Below are positions 38,301 through 50,079 of a DNA stretch of 64,000 nucleotides, piece by piece; the first letter of the stretch is position 1; every line of letters starts with the position of its first letter. The DNA comes from Casuarius casuarius (taxonomy: Eukaryota > Chordata > Aves > Casuariiformes > Casuariidae): the NCBI GenBank assembly GCA_003342895.1, contig PTFA01000195.1, positions 310,001-374,000 of the forward strand, written 5' to 3'. The translations under genes were made by a program, and so were the position numbers. The notes beneath the pieces are model-generated. The model had not been told where the DNA came from, ran no database searches, and saw only the letters and a list, made by a program, of their open reading frames with translations.

Positions 38301-39637
38301 TAAGTGCATTTATATGTGGTATAGCTGAATGAGGTGGGGGGGGGGGTGGGAAGGAGTTTGAAGGCCTTCTGTCAGGCAGTTCTCCTTTCTTTCTCTTTCT
38401 CCTTTTTTTTTTCCCCCTCCTTTCACAGTCAATTTGCTGCAAGCTGGATCTTGAAAAGAACGTGCTGACATCTAGCAGTGTGGCTAACCTGTTAGGGAGC
38501 TTTTCAATATTTATACTGTAACCCCTGATAAGACTTCCTTCTTCTGAATAAAGTCCTGCATGCCTCCTTAGGCACCTTTTAGAACATTTTTATAACTTAA
38601 ATCTGCATTTATCTTTACATTTTTGTTTCTATTCAGTAGTCATTTTCTCTAACTTTCTTTCTTTTTTCTTAATAGTTGATATTTCATCCTCTCCATGGAG
38701 TTTCATCTGCCCATATAGATTTAGTCTGTTGTTCTCTTGCATTTTAGATTTGAAGAAAATAACAAAATGGCTTTGTTATGCTGGAAGAAACCTCAGGGAA
38801 ATGAGTGTTCCTAGCAGCTACCTCCCCTTGGAGCTAAATGAGGGAACAATTAAATGGTCCTTTGTTTAGAAGCAGCTGAAACAATGGGAGACACCACCCC
38901 AAATACAGGTCACACATAAATTAAATCAAGGATCTGGACTACGTGGGTGGAAAATTTCACAGTGGTCTGAATCAGAATATAGCATTTGGGGAGAAGGGGA
39001 GAGAGTGGATTTGTTTGCAGCTGTGCAGAGAAGGGGAGGGAAGAGAAGGGTGAAGGGGCAGAAACAGAAATAGAAGCAATAGAAAAGGGCCAGACAGCCA
39101 GAAAAGGCCTGAAAACATGGCTATGAGAAAAAAAAAACCAAAGGTAGAAGAGAAAGAGGAAGATGACCAATTCCCTGTCAAAAGAAAGGAACCACTGAAG
39201 TTTCTTTTATGATCCAGTTCTTCCTGTGTTCAGAAGTCAAGCTTGTGCCTGTGTTCAGGTCAATAAATAGAAAAAAAATATATGAATCAGTTTTCTCTCT
39301 GGAGTTAAACAGGACCCAGACTCCTCTGTTTCTTTACGTATGTGCCTTCATGAATTGTTTGGGCCGAAAGCAGAATGTTCTCTTCCATGTCTTTGTAGAG
39401 GATGCGTATATGGGTTCCCGTCTATAGCATAGTTCATTTCCCTGCAGAGACCTAACTGCAGGCAGCCTGACTGGACCCTCTCTGTCAGGGCATGGTTCTG
39501 AAAGAGAGCTGACTGTTGGCATCTAGTTGGCACAGTTTTCATCTCAGGTAGGTCTATCCAAGTTTGCCTGTTAATAGTGGACCTTGAAAGGTTTACCACA
39601 AGGTGATATAACAAAAGCAGTTTTCTGTTCATTGGAA
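35393..39637. other. Non-coding DNA with purine-rich tracts and a G11 run
   Basis: An A/G-only tract lies near 36836-36863. Eleven G at 38336-38346 sit inside a G-rich patch (38333-38354) that could form a quadruplex, next to a pyrimidine tract at about 38385-38424. A purine-rich stretch lies at about 38985-39060. No gene is supported. Confidence 0.6.
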
Positions 39638-39692
39638 TGAAAGACATAAAATTGGAAAGGACCTCTTTGGTCACTGAGGTTGATTCCTTACT
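39638..39692 (-). mobile_element. Possible CR1 3'-tail fragment, antisense
   Basis: 'aaagacataaaattggaaag' followed by 'gacctctttggtcactgagg' matches the reversed CR1 3' tail pattern (catagaattggaaggga, cctctggtcatctag). The match does not clearly continue, so the copy is short or very diverged. Confidence 0.4.
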
Positions 39693-41175
39693 TTCGTTTG
39701 TTGTTTTCTTAATTACATTGTTAAGTATCTTCATGACCTGTTAAACACAGTTGTCTGTGTTTGCTTGTGCTGTTCTGATTGTGCCACAGTGTCCCTGCTC
39801 TGATGGCTTGAAATTGTTCATTTTTAAACTTGTCCACTTTTTCAAACTATAGCAGTCAGACAAATGAAAGTTTACCTATCTACCTCTCCCAGTTTGTTTT
39901 CCCAGAGATGAACAAGAACTATCATTTGTAGTCTGAATGTAATTTTGCCATTTTATACATATCACCTTTCACCCTTCTGCCCTTCTATCCAATAGTTTCT
40001 TTCTTCCCTTTTTGCACTAAGTGAGAAATTGCTCACTGTTGTCAGTGGGAAGATAAGTGTTTGTCCCTGTGTTCGTTTCTGACCACCATTTGGTATTTTA
40101 TTTTGGCTGATATGCATTGTGTTCATTTTTCTGTTCTGCAACTTAAATCGCATCATTAAAAAGCAAAGAAAAAATGGAAAATAAAGGAAAAGCGCAAACT
40201 TTTCCAGCAGGTTGCAAAGGAGAGTTCCAATATTGCATGGAATCATCGACAATATTTGAGGGTTACTTGGTAGTCATCTTCTAAGCTGTTAGCATTTACT
40301 CTTGAAAAGCACAAAGCAAATGTCAACCTAGAACACTGATGACTGAGCAAAACCTTTTATTCATCCTGTTTTCAACTTAAGTTGCTCTGTTTTGCAGTGA
40401 TGCTTTCTTTCAGTCTTTGTCTTCCTGTTTCCCACTTTCCTCTTAGCTGTAAAGCTGCAGGAGATGGGAAGTGATGGAGAGTAAATATTAAGAAAGCGAC
40501 AATGGAAAAAAATGGATGGAAGTGGTTTGTATTCTTGTTTATTTGTCTTTCAGCAAAACCTCAGAGAATGTCATGCTCTTCACATCACATACAACTCAAA
40601 ACCACAAGCAAGCCCCAAACCGTTTTTTAAACACTAAAGAGGCACCAAGAGGAAACGGATGCAGCACTTTATTTAATTATTATAAAAATGCTAAAATACT
40701 GGAGAGCTGTAGATTAATAACATTATGGCTGGTAGAGGAGATACCATTCATTCAGTGTCAGCTCAGGACACTATCTGGCTGAGGCCTTTGGAGTGTAAAT
40801 GACTGACAGCAAAGTAGAGAACCTGGACAAAGAGTGGATACATATGAGGTAGAGCCCTTACACAAGGGTTGCCTTATTTTACATTTAAACAGCTACATTT
40901 AAACATGGAATCAATGTCTCAATCTCCTTCGAACCTTAGGGCAAACACTGGCAGTGCTACATCAGCTACCATCTCCCCTCACCGATGGCAGGAGTGAAGG
41001 ATGCGGAGAGTCCACAGGGACATGCTTGCTCTCCAAAAGAAGCATTTGCTATAGCTAGACCTCTGCAGCAAGCAAGAGCTGCATTTCTATTTCACTGCCT
41101 ATTTGCCTGGACACTAATTCATAGCACATTCCCCCTCCCCACTCGCCCCTTTATCCAGAGCATGATAGATTTATT
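39693..41175. other. Non-coding DNA, no feature seen
   Basis: Frames up to 96 codons occur without recognisable motifs. No repeat family is identified with confidence. Confidence 0.55.
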
Positions 41176-41263
41176 GGGCCAGGTCTTTATCTGGTGTAAA
41201 TTGGCATTGCTGCATTGATTCCTGTGGGGCTGTGTTGATTTATGTAGGCTGAGGATCTGGTCC
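41176..41263. mobile_element. Degenerate palindromic MITE-like element, copy 1
   Basis: The 88-bp stretch begins GGGCCAGGTCTTTATCTGG and ends GAGGATCTGGTCC. Its two halves align as reverse complements over most of their length with many substitutions. This layout, a 'gggccagatcctcagctggt' type end and a mirrored end around a short centre, is one I associate with an old repeat common in turtles and archosaurs. It lacks any coding capacity. A second copy lies at 61733-61821. Confidence 0.6.
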
Positions 41264-42559
41264 GTTTTCATGATATTCAAACATCAATCCTTGCATCCCT
41301 TTTTCCCATCCGTAGGCTTTTTTCTGTCATGCCTCTGAGAAGAAAACGCAAATGAGTTAAGGGGCTGTCACCAGCCCAGGGTAGAATTTGCTTTTCTTTC
41401 TATGTGACTAGGGTCTTTCCTGTTAATTTCTATGGCAGGTCCCTCACAAGTTCTTAAAAACTTGTTACCATGTCCTCTTGAGGATGTCAGTTCCTATTGC
41501 AGACTGAAACATTTAAGAAGGGAAGTTATTAGCTATTCTCTTTACATACTGTCTTTCTTTCTATCTGAATTATTAGAAGGATGAATGCTGGTCATCAAAA
41601 GATATAATGAGTTTTAGAAAGTGAAAATGAAACTAGCAAAAACAAAAGAAATCTGATCTTGGCAGAGGGGTCCACAGAGAAGAAGAACAAAGAGGTAGAG
41701 GATAAAAAAGAAAAAGTGAGAACCAAAAAGGAAAAGAAAAGAAAGGAAGAGGAAGAAAAGAAGAAAAGGGAGGTTTGGGCTGAGAAAGAGCAAACTAGTT
41801 CCTCAGCAGAATTGAAAGCAGTCATGGTGCAGGCAGAAGGAAGAGAACTCATCGTCAGATCTTGAAAGATTTTTTTTCCCCTTTGACTGAATAATATTAG
41901 TTGTTATCTGTTGTTAAATGTCAATACTGAATGGTATCTTTGTGCATGTGACTTTGATGATTCCAGGCTGGACACAGGAGCATGCACTCAGAAGCAAAAG
42001 GTCACAGGAGAAGAATGTTCTGTAGCCATAAGGAGCCTAGACAGCCTCTTCGCTTTCTTCTCCCTATGCCCAAAAAAGAAAAAATTGCAAAGAGTAGCTG
42101 TCAAAATTGTCTAACCGTGGACCAGTGCTGTACATCAAGTGTGCATTCTCTGTGGCAGAACTGCTCCTGGTTGAGGAAGGAGCATGAGAGCAAGGAAAGT
42201 GAAGGAAGAACGAAGGGAAAAAAAAACTGCAAAGTGTTCTTCTTGCCCCTGTCTGTCTTAGTTTATAATTGATGAAGCCTTTTTACAGCTTTTCTTGCAA
42301 AAAAAAAAATCTTTTTGATCACTCAATACAGAGACATCTTTCTCCTTTTTTTCCTTTCTACCACTCCACTGAAAAAATAAAAAGCGGAAACAAGTTAATA
42401 ATTAATGTGAAGATTTTACCTATACTTATATCTGCTTTCAACAGTTTAAGTAATTGATTTCCTCAGCTTGACCCCATGCAGACTCCTTTTAATACATTGT
42501 GTCTCTAGCTTGCTTGGTTGATAATGATCTGGTGTCATAGGAAGGAGAAGTAGGTAGGT
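41264..42559. other. Non-coding DNA with a long purine tract
   Basis: From about 41680 to 41776 the plus strand is almost only A and G. A 68-codon frame across it (41659-41865) encodes a lysine/glutamate-rich peptide that follows simply from the purine bias. No gene is supported. Confidence 0.6.
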
Positions 42560-42740
42560 TAGCAGTGCTATCATGGTGAGATCTTCATTCAAGTTCTTGC
42601 TTTGCCACATATCTCCTGTATGGCCATGGGCATGTCACTTATTCTCTCTGTGTGTTGTGTTTATATTTGTCAAAAACATCACTGAATTTTGTTACCTTCT
42701 TGGGAAGTTGTGAGAAAAAAGTTAGAGGTACACATGTACC
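42560..42740 (+). mobile_element. MIR-like SINE relic, sense
   Basis: The order 'attcaagttcttgctttgcc', 'tgtatggccatgggcatgtc', 'acttattctctctgtgtgtt', 'tttgtcaaaaa' and 'gttaccttcttgggaagttg' tracks the sense MIR consensus (tctggctctgccac, gtgaccttgggcaag, ttaacctctctgtgcctcag, catctgtaaaatgg, cctcatagggttg). This is one of the clearest SINE relics in the window, still strongly diverged. Confidence 0.6.
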
Positions 42741-45018
42741 ATAGGGACATTTTAGATACTACTGCTTTGTAGAATCATTACACTTTTAAACAATAAGCAT
42801 AATTTGGTATTTCTCTGGCAGACTTTTATCCTTTTCCTTCTGCCTCCTGTTCAAGAATATTCTGAGAGAAAATCTTTACCCCATATCGTGATAAACTGCT
42901 AATAACAGTTGAGTGACTAATCTGAAAACTAAATGTGATAACAGCAGTTTTTCAATGAAAGTAGCAAGGTAAAAAATAATTTTTAGAAAAGTATTGTTTT
43001 TGAATGAACTTTGGTTTCACACTCTATCTTGATGTTTTATACTCCTATCCGTTTTAGACTGACATTAGGGATGTGAAATTTCTGGATCTTCTCTAGTTTG
43101 GAATAGTTGAAGTTCCTCCTGGAGGGCTTTGTGTTTGTGGATATCTTTTCTTCTGTCTGTGCATCCTTTGATTTCCTCTACCCAGCAGTGAACAAACAGT
43201 CTTTCGCTCAAAATGTGTCAAGCTATTAAACTGTAAAACAGAGACTGTGCATTTTTAAATCTTGGGAGTGATGTTTGCCTGGAATAGATAGCAGTACACT
43301 GCACTTTGTCTAGTTATATGAACATTCAACCATGTTAAGCTTGTGGAAATATGCCTGGGCAGTCTCAGAGACAAATAGTGGCAGAAGTACTGTCTCTTCT
43401 ATGGTCATGGTTCTCCATTACACCTTCATAGTCCTGCAAGGTAATTCAAAGGGGACGTTAATGAATCTTGAGGGCAGTTTATTTTGCCTTTTTTTTTCCT
43501 CCCCTTCACAAGCCACCAGATATTTCTGGCATCTGGACATACTAATTGATGTATATCTGTGCGACATCCTCCTGCAAGTCACTTACCTTGTATCACAGAC
43601 TGTGTCTCCTGGGAGCTGTGGATCTCAGCTGTAGTCCTGTGAAGAAAGCTAAGTGATCCTCTACCTTAGATGAACTGTGATCAAGACATTCTATAATACA
43701 AAGAGAAAGAATCTCAGGACACCTAATACAAGCTTCATAGAATAATGAAATGTGGAGTTGCAAAATAACTAATGTAAATGATAAAAAATACACTCTTAAA
43801 ACTGTGTGATACCTCCCTTTGAAGGTTTCAGATGAATAGAGATAAAAGCTTGTTGGGGAAGTCTGTATTTTAGCATGAACGATTTTGAAAAATAGATTTT
43901 TTATTATGATTTTCATCAAAAGTCTTCTTTAGAATTATTGTCTGTAGTATGTTATGGAAAAATCCATAAACTTGCAGTCTTTTCGAATGTTCATGAACTG
44001 AACAGATAACAGTAGTTAGATTTTTGGCAACCAAAAATCATTATTTTGATAAGAAAGAACTAGCCCTCTTTTTTAACTATTGAACTTCCAAGCAACTTTT
44101 TTTTCAGAATTTTGATATTTCAGAAAAAAGTATTTTTGACATACATGGATTTTTTTCTCATTAAAGACATCTAAATCGCCCTATACAGTACTGTGAATGA
44201 AGCAAAATAAAATTCTACCTATCATTGGATCTATAGAGGGAGAATATCAATTCATAGCAAAAATATTTGGATAATCACAGATCAATATGGCAACCTCTGT
44301 CCTTCAATAAGGCAATCATCTTCAGACAATGGGAGTTTAGGCCTTCTGACTCTATGTTACCCTCTTCCTTCCCCAAGCTAAATGATGTGTATGCAAATCC
44401 TATCACAGCATTTCAAAGCAATATGGGTACTGCACAAACAAGAATTATTTTGATGGCTATATACAGCTTTCTTGCATTTGATAGGGCTTTTTCCATTTCA
44501 TTTTAGTTGTTCCTGGATCACCATTTCAATGGATGTCTTAGAGAGATGTAGGCTCTTAGCTTGCAAGCTGTGTATAGTTTCACATTTGGTAGAATCTGAA
44601 ATCATCAAATGAGGCCAGCACTGACTTCTGACTTACTTCAAGATATATGGTAAGTTATTATGATGTGTCACTTATTTAATCATACTCAAGGGTGTTAATA
44701 CTTTGTGACATGCCATGAATGATAAGGTGCTGTAACTCAGAAGTTACCTTCTGTCACAGCTGTCAAGCAGGACATGAAATCTGGTCCCACCGGTAAAATT
44801 TACTTATCTACCTACCTAATTTAGGGCCTAGACTTCAATATGCTGTTGCTGCACAGTCCCAGTGAAGTATCTTGTTAATGGAGCAGAGGGTAGGGGAATC
44901 CTGTTCAGATTTCTCTGCATATCACTTGTGAGCTTAGCTGTGAATTTGGGTGTGCTTTCTATGTACCAAATTCTTTTCCTTCACCATTTAGAGAAAAAAG
45001 GCAACTATCAGAGTATGA
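42741..45018. other. AT-rich non-coding DNA, no gene supported
   Basis: Open frames near 43332-43634 and 43593-43919 overlap on opposite strands and show no family features. No repeats are recognised. Confidence 0.55.
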
Positions 45019-45090
45019 AGGATCTGATCCCATACACTTTTCTTGAAATCAGTGGGGTAGAGCTTCCACTGACACCAATGGCATCAGTGT
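45019..45090. mobile_element. Possible ancient sauropsid repeat fragment
   Basis: 'ggatctgatcccatacac', then 'ttgaaatcagtggggtagag', then 'cttccactgacaccaatggc' resembles old amniote repeats built of ggatctgatcc, attgaagtcaatgg and tcccattgacttcaatgg words. A related-looking stretch is at 60580-60645. Degraded, low certainty. Confidence 0.3.
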
Positions 45091-45159
45091 GGCAGAGAAG
45101 TACAACTCAGTGCAAAGTTAGATCTCCACAGCTAAGTGAGTAGAAACAGAGGTCCTCAA

Positions 45160-45400
45160 AATAGGAGGTGCTACAGAGAAGTATAAAGAAAATGATTCTT
45201 CTTATTTCTCTCTATACAAGAACCATGGAACACACAATAAAATTATTAGGCACAAGGATAAAAAATATAGATTTTTTCCATGTATAATATACTAATCTCG
45301 TGGAACTCATTGTCACAACATGTTATAGAAACCAAATACATGTTGGCTAAAAAATAATTACATTCATTTATAAAAGACACATTTGTTGATAATGTTAAAC
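45160..45400 (+). mobile_element. Ancient CR1 LINE fragment, sense
   Basis: Words appear in the order found in the sense end of CR1 ORF2 and 3' UTR: 'acaagaaccatggaacacac', 'aaattattaggcac', 'ctcgtggaactcattgtcac', 'aacatgttatagaaaccaaa' and 'taattacattcatttataaa'. The reading frame is lost. It is the first of two sense CR1 pieces before the antisense copy at 47900. Confidence 0.55.
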
Positions 45401-46389
45401 TGTTGATGGAGTCTAGAGTCCAGATACAGATTTTCTTGTCCAGAATTCCCTTTATCGAGTGAAATGGTGGGAGTTAGGAAGATATCTGCAGCTTTGCCTG
45501 TAAAATCTGTGACTGATGACACTTGGAATAGAAAACTGGAAATGTGGCAGTTTCCATGTTTTTAGGCTTTCTGCAGAAGCCAGCTCAACATTCCTTTCAT
45601 CTTCTTTGCAAAAGGCTTCTGTGTTCTGATTATACACAGTAACAGAGCACTGCTACTCACTGAGCATCTCCCAACTATTTGGAAACTCTTGCAGACTTGA
45701 GCAGCAAGATCTAAGTTCTACAGCATTTCAGGGCAGATTCAGACAATGCCAGTGGTTGACCTAACATGCACTAACCCAACAAGAGTGACAGAAGCTCCTT
45801 TTCCTCTGTCTAAAATTATCATATTCTCTGGATGTGTTCTGTGCCTGGGAGGACTGAGGGCACATGACATACTATAGCTCTTCATACACTTACACCTTTG
45901 AAATACACTGTCCTGCATGAGGAGTTTAGCAAAGTTGCTATGATCTCAAGGTCCTGAGTATCTTTTGGGTATGAGTTCCTTAGTTCAGCTCATGGCATTG
46001 GAAAATAGCACTAAATACATGCCAGTCTGTATGAAACAGAAGTTATAAACTCTGTGGAAAAGAAATGAACTCTTCTGACCTCTCTGACAGCCTTCCAAGA
46101 TACTTACAATCCACACTAGTCAGACAACATGTATGATAGAAGCATACAATTACTTCATGAAAAATCCATCTTTTAAATGGGCAGTTGTCACTACCTCTAC
46201 CAATGACTGCCATAAACAAGACAAATATTCTGAATCTGAACACTCCTTAATCTCAGAAAGAAGGGGACTAAGTAAAATATCCTACACCTGTGGCCATGAT
46301 GCAGATCCTGACTCCTAAACTCAATGTTTGAGTTCCAGAGAGGAGGGAAGGTTGTGATTAACATACAGATGTGTGCCTTAGAGAGACAT
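45401..46389. other. Non-coding DNA between two repeat relics
   Basis: No gene or further repeat is recognised. Frames are 66 codons or shorter apart from a minus-strand one (46197-46514) that runs into the next SINE relic. Confidence 0.55.
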
Positions 46390-46500
46390 GGATTCAGTTT
46401 GTCTCCCAAAACCAGTAAGAATATCTCCTCAAATATCTTTGAGCATTTAACCTGATCTTCTCTGCTCTTCATCTGTAAAGTAGGGATGCTGACAAATCCC
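46390..46500 (+). mobile_element. Possible MIR-like SINE relic, sense
   Basis: 'gagcatttaacctgatcttc' followed by 'tctgctcttcatctgtaaag' and 'tagggatgctgac' resembles the MIR core (gttacttaacctctctg, ctcatctgtaaaatgggaat). The upstream half is poorly preserved. Confidence 0.4.
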
Positions 46501-46659
46501 AGCCTTTTTTGCATGGATCTGCATTCGCATGTCTGTGAATTCCTAGCAAGTTCCCCTGATGGAAATCTCTGAACTACTCTGAGCTAGTAAAGCCCCACTA
46601 CTACCTTTGTGACCGAGTGAATGGAGGCATGGCTTAACTAACCCAGTAGACATGGCCAG

Positions 46660-46681
46660 GTGAGTTCAGTTCAGTTCAGTA
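46660..46681. repeat. Short (GTTCA)n tandem repeat
   Basis: GAGTTCAGTTCAGTTCAGTA contains three perfect 5-bp units. Confidence 0.8.
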
Positions 46682-46889
46682 AGTCCTTTAGGAGTTGCCT
46701 ATATGGACAATTTCTTCAGCTTACGTTACAGCCCTAGCACAAGGGAGCTTCTTTAAAGGCAAAATGCTATTCTATATTTCACACATGGCTTTTACCTTTA
46801 GTATAGGCCAAACAGAAGTGCCATGGCTGCATAATTCCCCCAGGCTGTCAGGGCATTCGGATATGGTTCCAAATTTTCTGGTCTACACC

Positions 46890-47165
46890 CATCTCTGTTC
46901 CAAGTACATAAAGAATAATAGAAGGAGGTCAAGGGCCAATTATTCTAATTAGTCACCAAGGTCAGACCAAGAAGTAATGGGATGAAGCTGCAACAAAGGG
47001 GAAATTTAAGTTAATGATTAAGACAAACTTTATAACTATTAGGATAGTTAGAGCCATGGAACAAACTGCCAAGGAAGGTCACAGAACCACTTTCTCTTAG
47101 AAGCTTTCAAGGGCGGACTTATAATCAGTCTAACAGTAATGGCTTAAGGAAAATGAATTCAGTCT
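46890..47165 (+). mobile_element. Ancient CR1 LINE fragment, sense
   Basis: The stretch follows the sense end of CR1: 'ccaagaagtaatgggatgaa', 'gctgcaacaaaggggaaatt', 'taactattaggatagttaga', 'ggaacaaactgccaaggaag' and 'ttagaagctttcaagggcgg'. It matches sauropsid CR1 order well but with many substitutions. Its 3' end points at the 3' end of the antisense CR1 that starts about 700 bases further on. Confidence 0.65.
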
Positions 47166-47448
47166 TGCTGTGAAGCACAAGCACAAGATACGCCACCCAC
47201 CAGGGTCCTTCTTCCATCCCTAATGATTCAGTGCTGAATCTGTGGCAAAATTAATTCTCTGTTCTTACAGCAAACAAGATGGAAGAGAGAAAGGCACTAT
47301 GGTGTATACCTTGACTAATACTCTTCTGATGTTCTCAGCGTGTCTAACTGGGTGCCACTATACCTGAGAGGTTTTACATAATATTAACAGTGACTTGACC
47401 CAGTACCTATGACTTTTAGCCAGGGACCTCAAAACTCATTACAAGCTA
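47166..47448. other. Non-coding spacer between oppositely oriented CR1 pieces
   Basis: No feature is recognised in this spacer. The region from 47481 to 47899 is likewise unannotated, with chance open frames on both strands. Confidence 0.5.
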
Positions 47449-47480
47449 TGTGAAGCTTGATTAACCTATCAAGCTTCACA
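47449..47480. other. Perfect 13-bp hairpin, 6-base loop
   Basis: TGTGAAGCTTGAT (47449-47461) and ATCAAGCTTCACA (47468-47480) are exact reverse complements separated by TAACCT. There is no T-run after it and no adjacent gene, so a terminator reading is not supported. The perfect arms suggest a recent origin or selection. Confidence 0.8.
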
Positions 47481-47899
47481 ACAGGAACATGTCATGCTCA
47501 GGTGATTATTGTGACAAAAGCAGCAGTGTCATGAGACTTGAGGATTTATTTCTAAATCATAGTCAAGAGTTTGAAGCAGTGCCAAATTCAGGATTTTGTT
47601 GAAAAGATTGAGTATATCAGGGAAAATAGGTGCTACCTTCAAGACAGATGGACAATTAATACTACACACTTGGTGCTCTGGGCCGTATCCACAAGCTAGT
47701 TGAACTGGGCTTGTTGTATGATGCATGTGGGTGAATGGCTCACAGTCATTTTTCTGGTTGGTTAAATCTTGGGCCAAACAGGGCATTGCTGGCAGTGTAA
47801 TTTCTTTAGTCCCATGGATAAAAGAAAACCTTCTTCCACAAAGCAAACCCTGGAGGTTCCTTGTATTAATTCCTTCACTGAGTCCAAGCTATATGTTAG

Positions 47900-49510
47900 A
47901 AGTAAAAAAGAATAGCAAAGCATCCAAACCCACTTTAAGAACACCCAGAGATGGGAAATCTAACACCATCTTCAGTAAATAGTTCCTGTGGTTAGTCATC
48001 TTACTGTTTAAATCTCTGCTTTATTTCCAATTTGAATTTCTCTAGCTTGAACACCCAGCCTTTGAACATTGCTATAGCTTTATCCATAATGTTCTTTATG
48101 TAGATACTTACAGACTAACCAAATCTCCATGTGTGCTTTACTTCCGCCAAGCCAAATCGAATGAATTACTGAATTCATATGGGGTGAGGTTAGAACAGTT
48201 TATGTCTGCATCCTGATGTGAAAACGATTTTACAAAGGGAATCTGGAAGAGCAGCAGTTATAGCCATGTTAAAAAATGGGTCACTACCTCCTTGCATTAT
48301 ATTTCTGTTTCTATAGGTAGCTTCAGGTTTTTTTCTCTCCTAGATCTGTGGCAAAATATTTGGTCCCAATTGTCTGCTTACACCCAGCTTACCAAGCAAT
48401 CAAGAGAGATCTAAGCCATCTATTTTCCTCATTATTTACTGCTCCACCAGAATTTGTGTCATCTGAAAATACTCTCTGTAATGATTTTCTGCCTTTTTTT
48501 TTTCCAGCTCCATGTTAAAATTATTTAATGATAGGTATGAACCAAGACCACTGTGGAATTCCACTGAAGAGAGTTTTTCAGGGATGATTCCCCATTTTAT
48601 GTTATATTTTGGGATCCAGTACTCATTCATTTCACCTGTACAAAGTAAGCCATATTAATTATCTTCACTTTTAGATCCTTTATCAGAATATCCTGTGGTA
48701 CCACGTCCCAGGTCAAGAGATGTATACCTCTGTTATACCTATATTGTTACCTTTTATCAGCAGAATGTATAGTTTCATCTGAAGTGATATTCAGTGATTT
48801 TAACAGCACTGATTTTTCCAAACCCTTATATTACTTTCTTTCAAATGTTTACCAATTCCAGATAAACTGTTCCCTTGCTTTCCATGGGATCAGGCTGACA
48901 GGACAACAGTTCTTGGAGTCATTTGAGTCCTTTTCTCTTTTTAAATAATGGCACAATGTTTGCCATCTTACAATCTTCCGGAAACCACCTACATTCCGAG
49001 AGCTATTCAGAATTAACATTGTGGTTGATAACTCCTTGGCTAGCTTTTTGGCTAGCTTTTTATAGCTCTTTTTTTGTACGTTTTAAGCATCATCTAATCT
49101 TTTGTAGTAACAGTAGCATTACTACTTCAGCTGTAACATCATTATGATCATTTGAAAGAATTGTTTTGTATGCCTTTCTTTCCTGAATAAAGAAGACAAT
49201 TTTTTTCTGCAATATTCATCATTCTACTGTTTCCATGTCATAATGGACCAATACCCATGCTAGGGTTCTTTTCATTTCTGCTGTAATTAATTAAAACATT
49301 CTTTTTTTCACGTTCCTTAAGTTTCCTGGCCATAGCTTTCATTATATGTTCTTTATTTTCTGTTATCAATTTTCTATTAGTTCTAGCTGCTGATTTATAT
49401 TTTATTATATTACAGCAGGCCCTATCAATTCCCTCTTCCCCATCTTCACAGAGAACTGTTCTAACTGCCTGTTGCAAGAATGGTCCTATAATCAACCAAT
49501 CCTTGGCCAG
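47900..49510 (-). mobile_element. Long ancient CR1 LINE, reverse-transcriptase region plus 3' UTR, antisense
   Basis: Read on the minus strand this is the longest transposon remnant here, about 1.6 kb. From left to right the plus strand shows CR1 3' UTR words ('cacccagagatgggaaatct', 'ttccaatttgaatttctcta'), then the reverse-transcriptase part in reverse ('ccaccagaatttgtgtcatc', 'atcctgtggtaccacgtccc', 'gggatcaggctgacaggaca'). The linker upstream of the RT follows ('cataatggaccaatacccat', 'gtttcctggccatagctttc', 'atcaattttctattagttct'). Stops and frameshifts break it, and the interval 48140-48340 seems shortened relative to what I expect. Frames such as 48436-48630 and 49238-49495 (minus) are decayed pieces of its ORF2. 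The left part is less certain than the right. Confidence 0.75.
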
Positions 49511-50079
49511 GAATTTGAAGTTTGCATTTGTATCCCATAATACCAGTCTATTCTGTTATGAGCTCTATGCAGGAAATAAATGATGGGATTAAGAAACCTA
49601 GAATGACTGATGCGTTAAAAATGAATTTAATCTACTTCGTAACCTCCGATTATAAGCAACAGTACTTACTTCCAAATGTTTGAAGAACAAAGCTATGCAA
49701 CAACTATTTTGTGCCCTTTTGCAGTTTTCTTCAAGAACCTTTAATTTTCCAGAACAAATCAAGTGTAGGCAAGAATTATGAAAAATGTCAACGGACAGTT
49801 CTTTATCCTGGCTAATTTGTAGCAGGATCAAAAATCAGGGAGGGAGTATCCATGAGAAATAACGGTTCCGGAAAGCATCAAGGCTAGCGATACCAAGACA
49901 AGGTCTGGAAAATATAGAGCATCCCTAGACCAGAAGAGGCAGAAACCACTTCCTTCCCTGTCATTGTACAAGTTCTTATCTTCTTACAGTCAGTTCAATT
50001 ACACCAAAAACATGCTGCAGCCCCAGGTCAGGAAAAAAAAAATCGCATTAAAAAGGTAGGTGCAGCACCCCTTTGAGCA
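49511..50079. other. Non-coding DNA, no gene supported
   Basis: Some further CR1-derived sequence may continue past 49510 but cannot be told by eye. No other feature is seen. Confidence 0.5.

Noticed and set aside
41659..41865. Lysine/glutamate-rich 68-codon frame
   Set aside because: Produced by a purine-only tract; low complexity with no family match.
47449..47480. Hairpin as a transcription terminator
   Set aside because: No following T run, no adjacent gene, and the host is a eukaryote where such terminators are not expected.
48436..49495. Minus-strand frames that look partly like reverse transcriptase
   Set aside because: They are decayed pieces of the CR1 ORF2, broken by stops, and are described under the CR1 feature rather than as genes.
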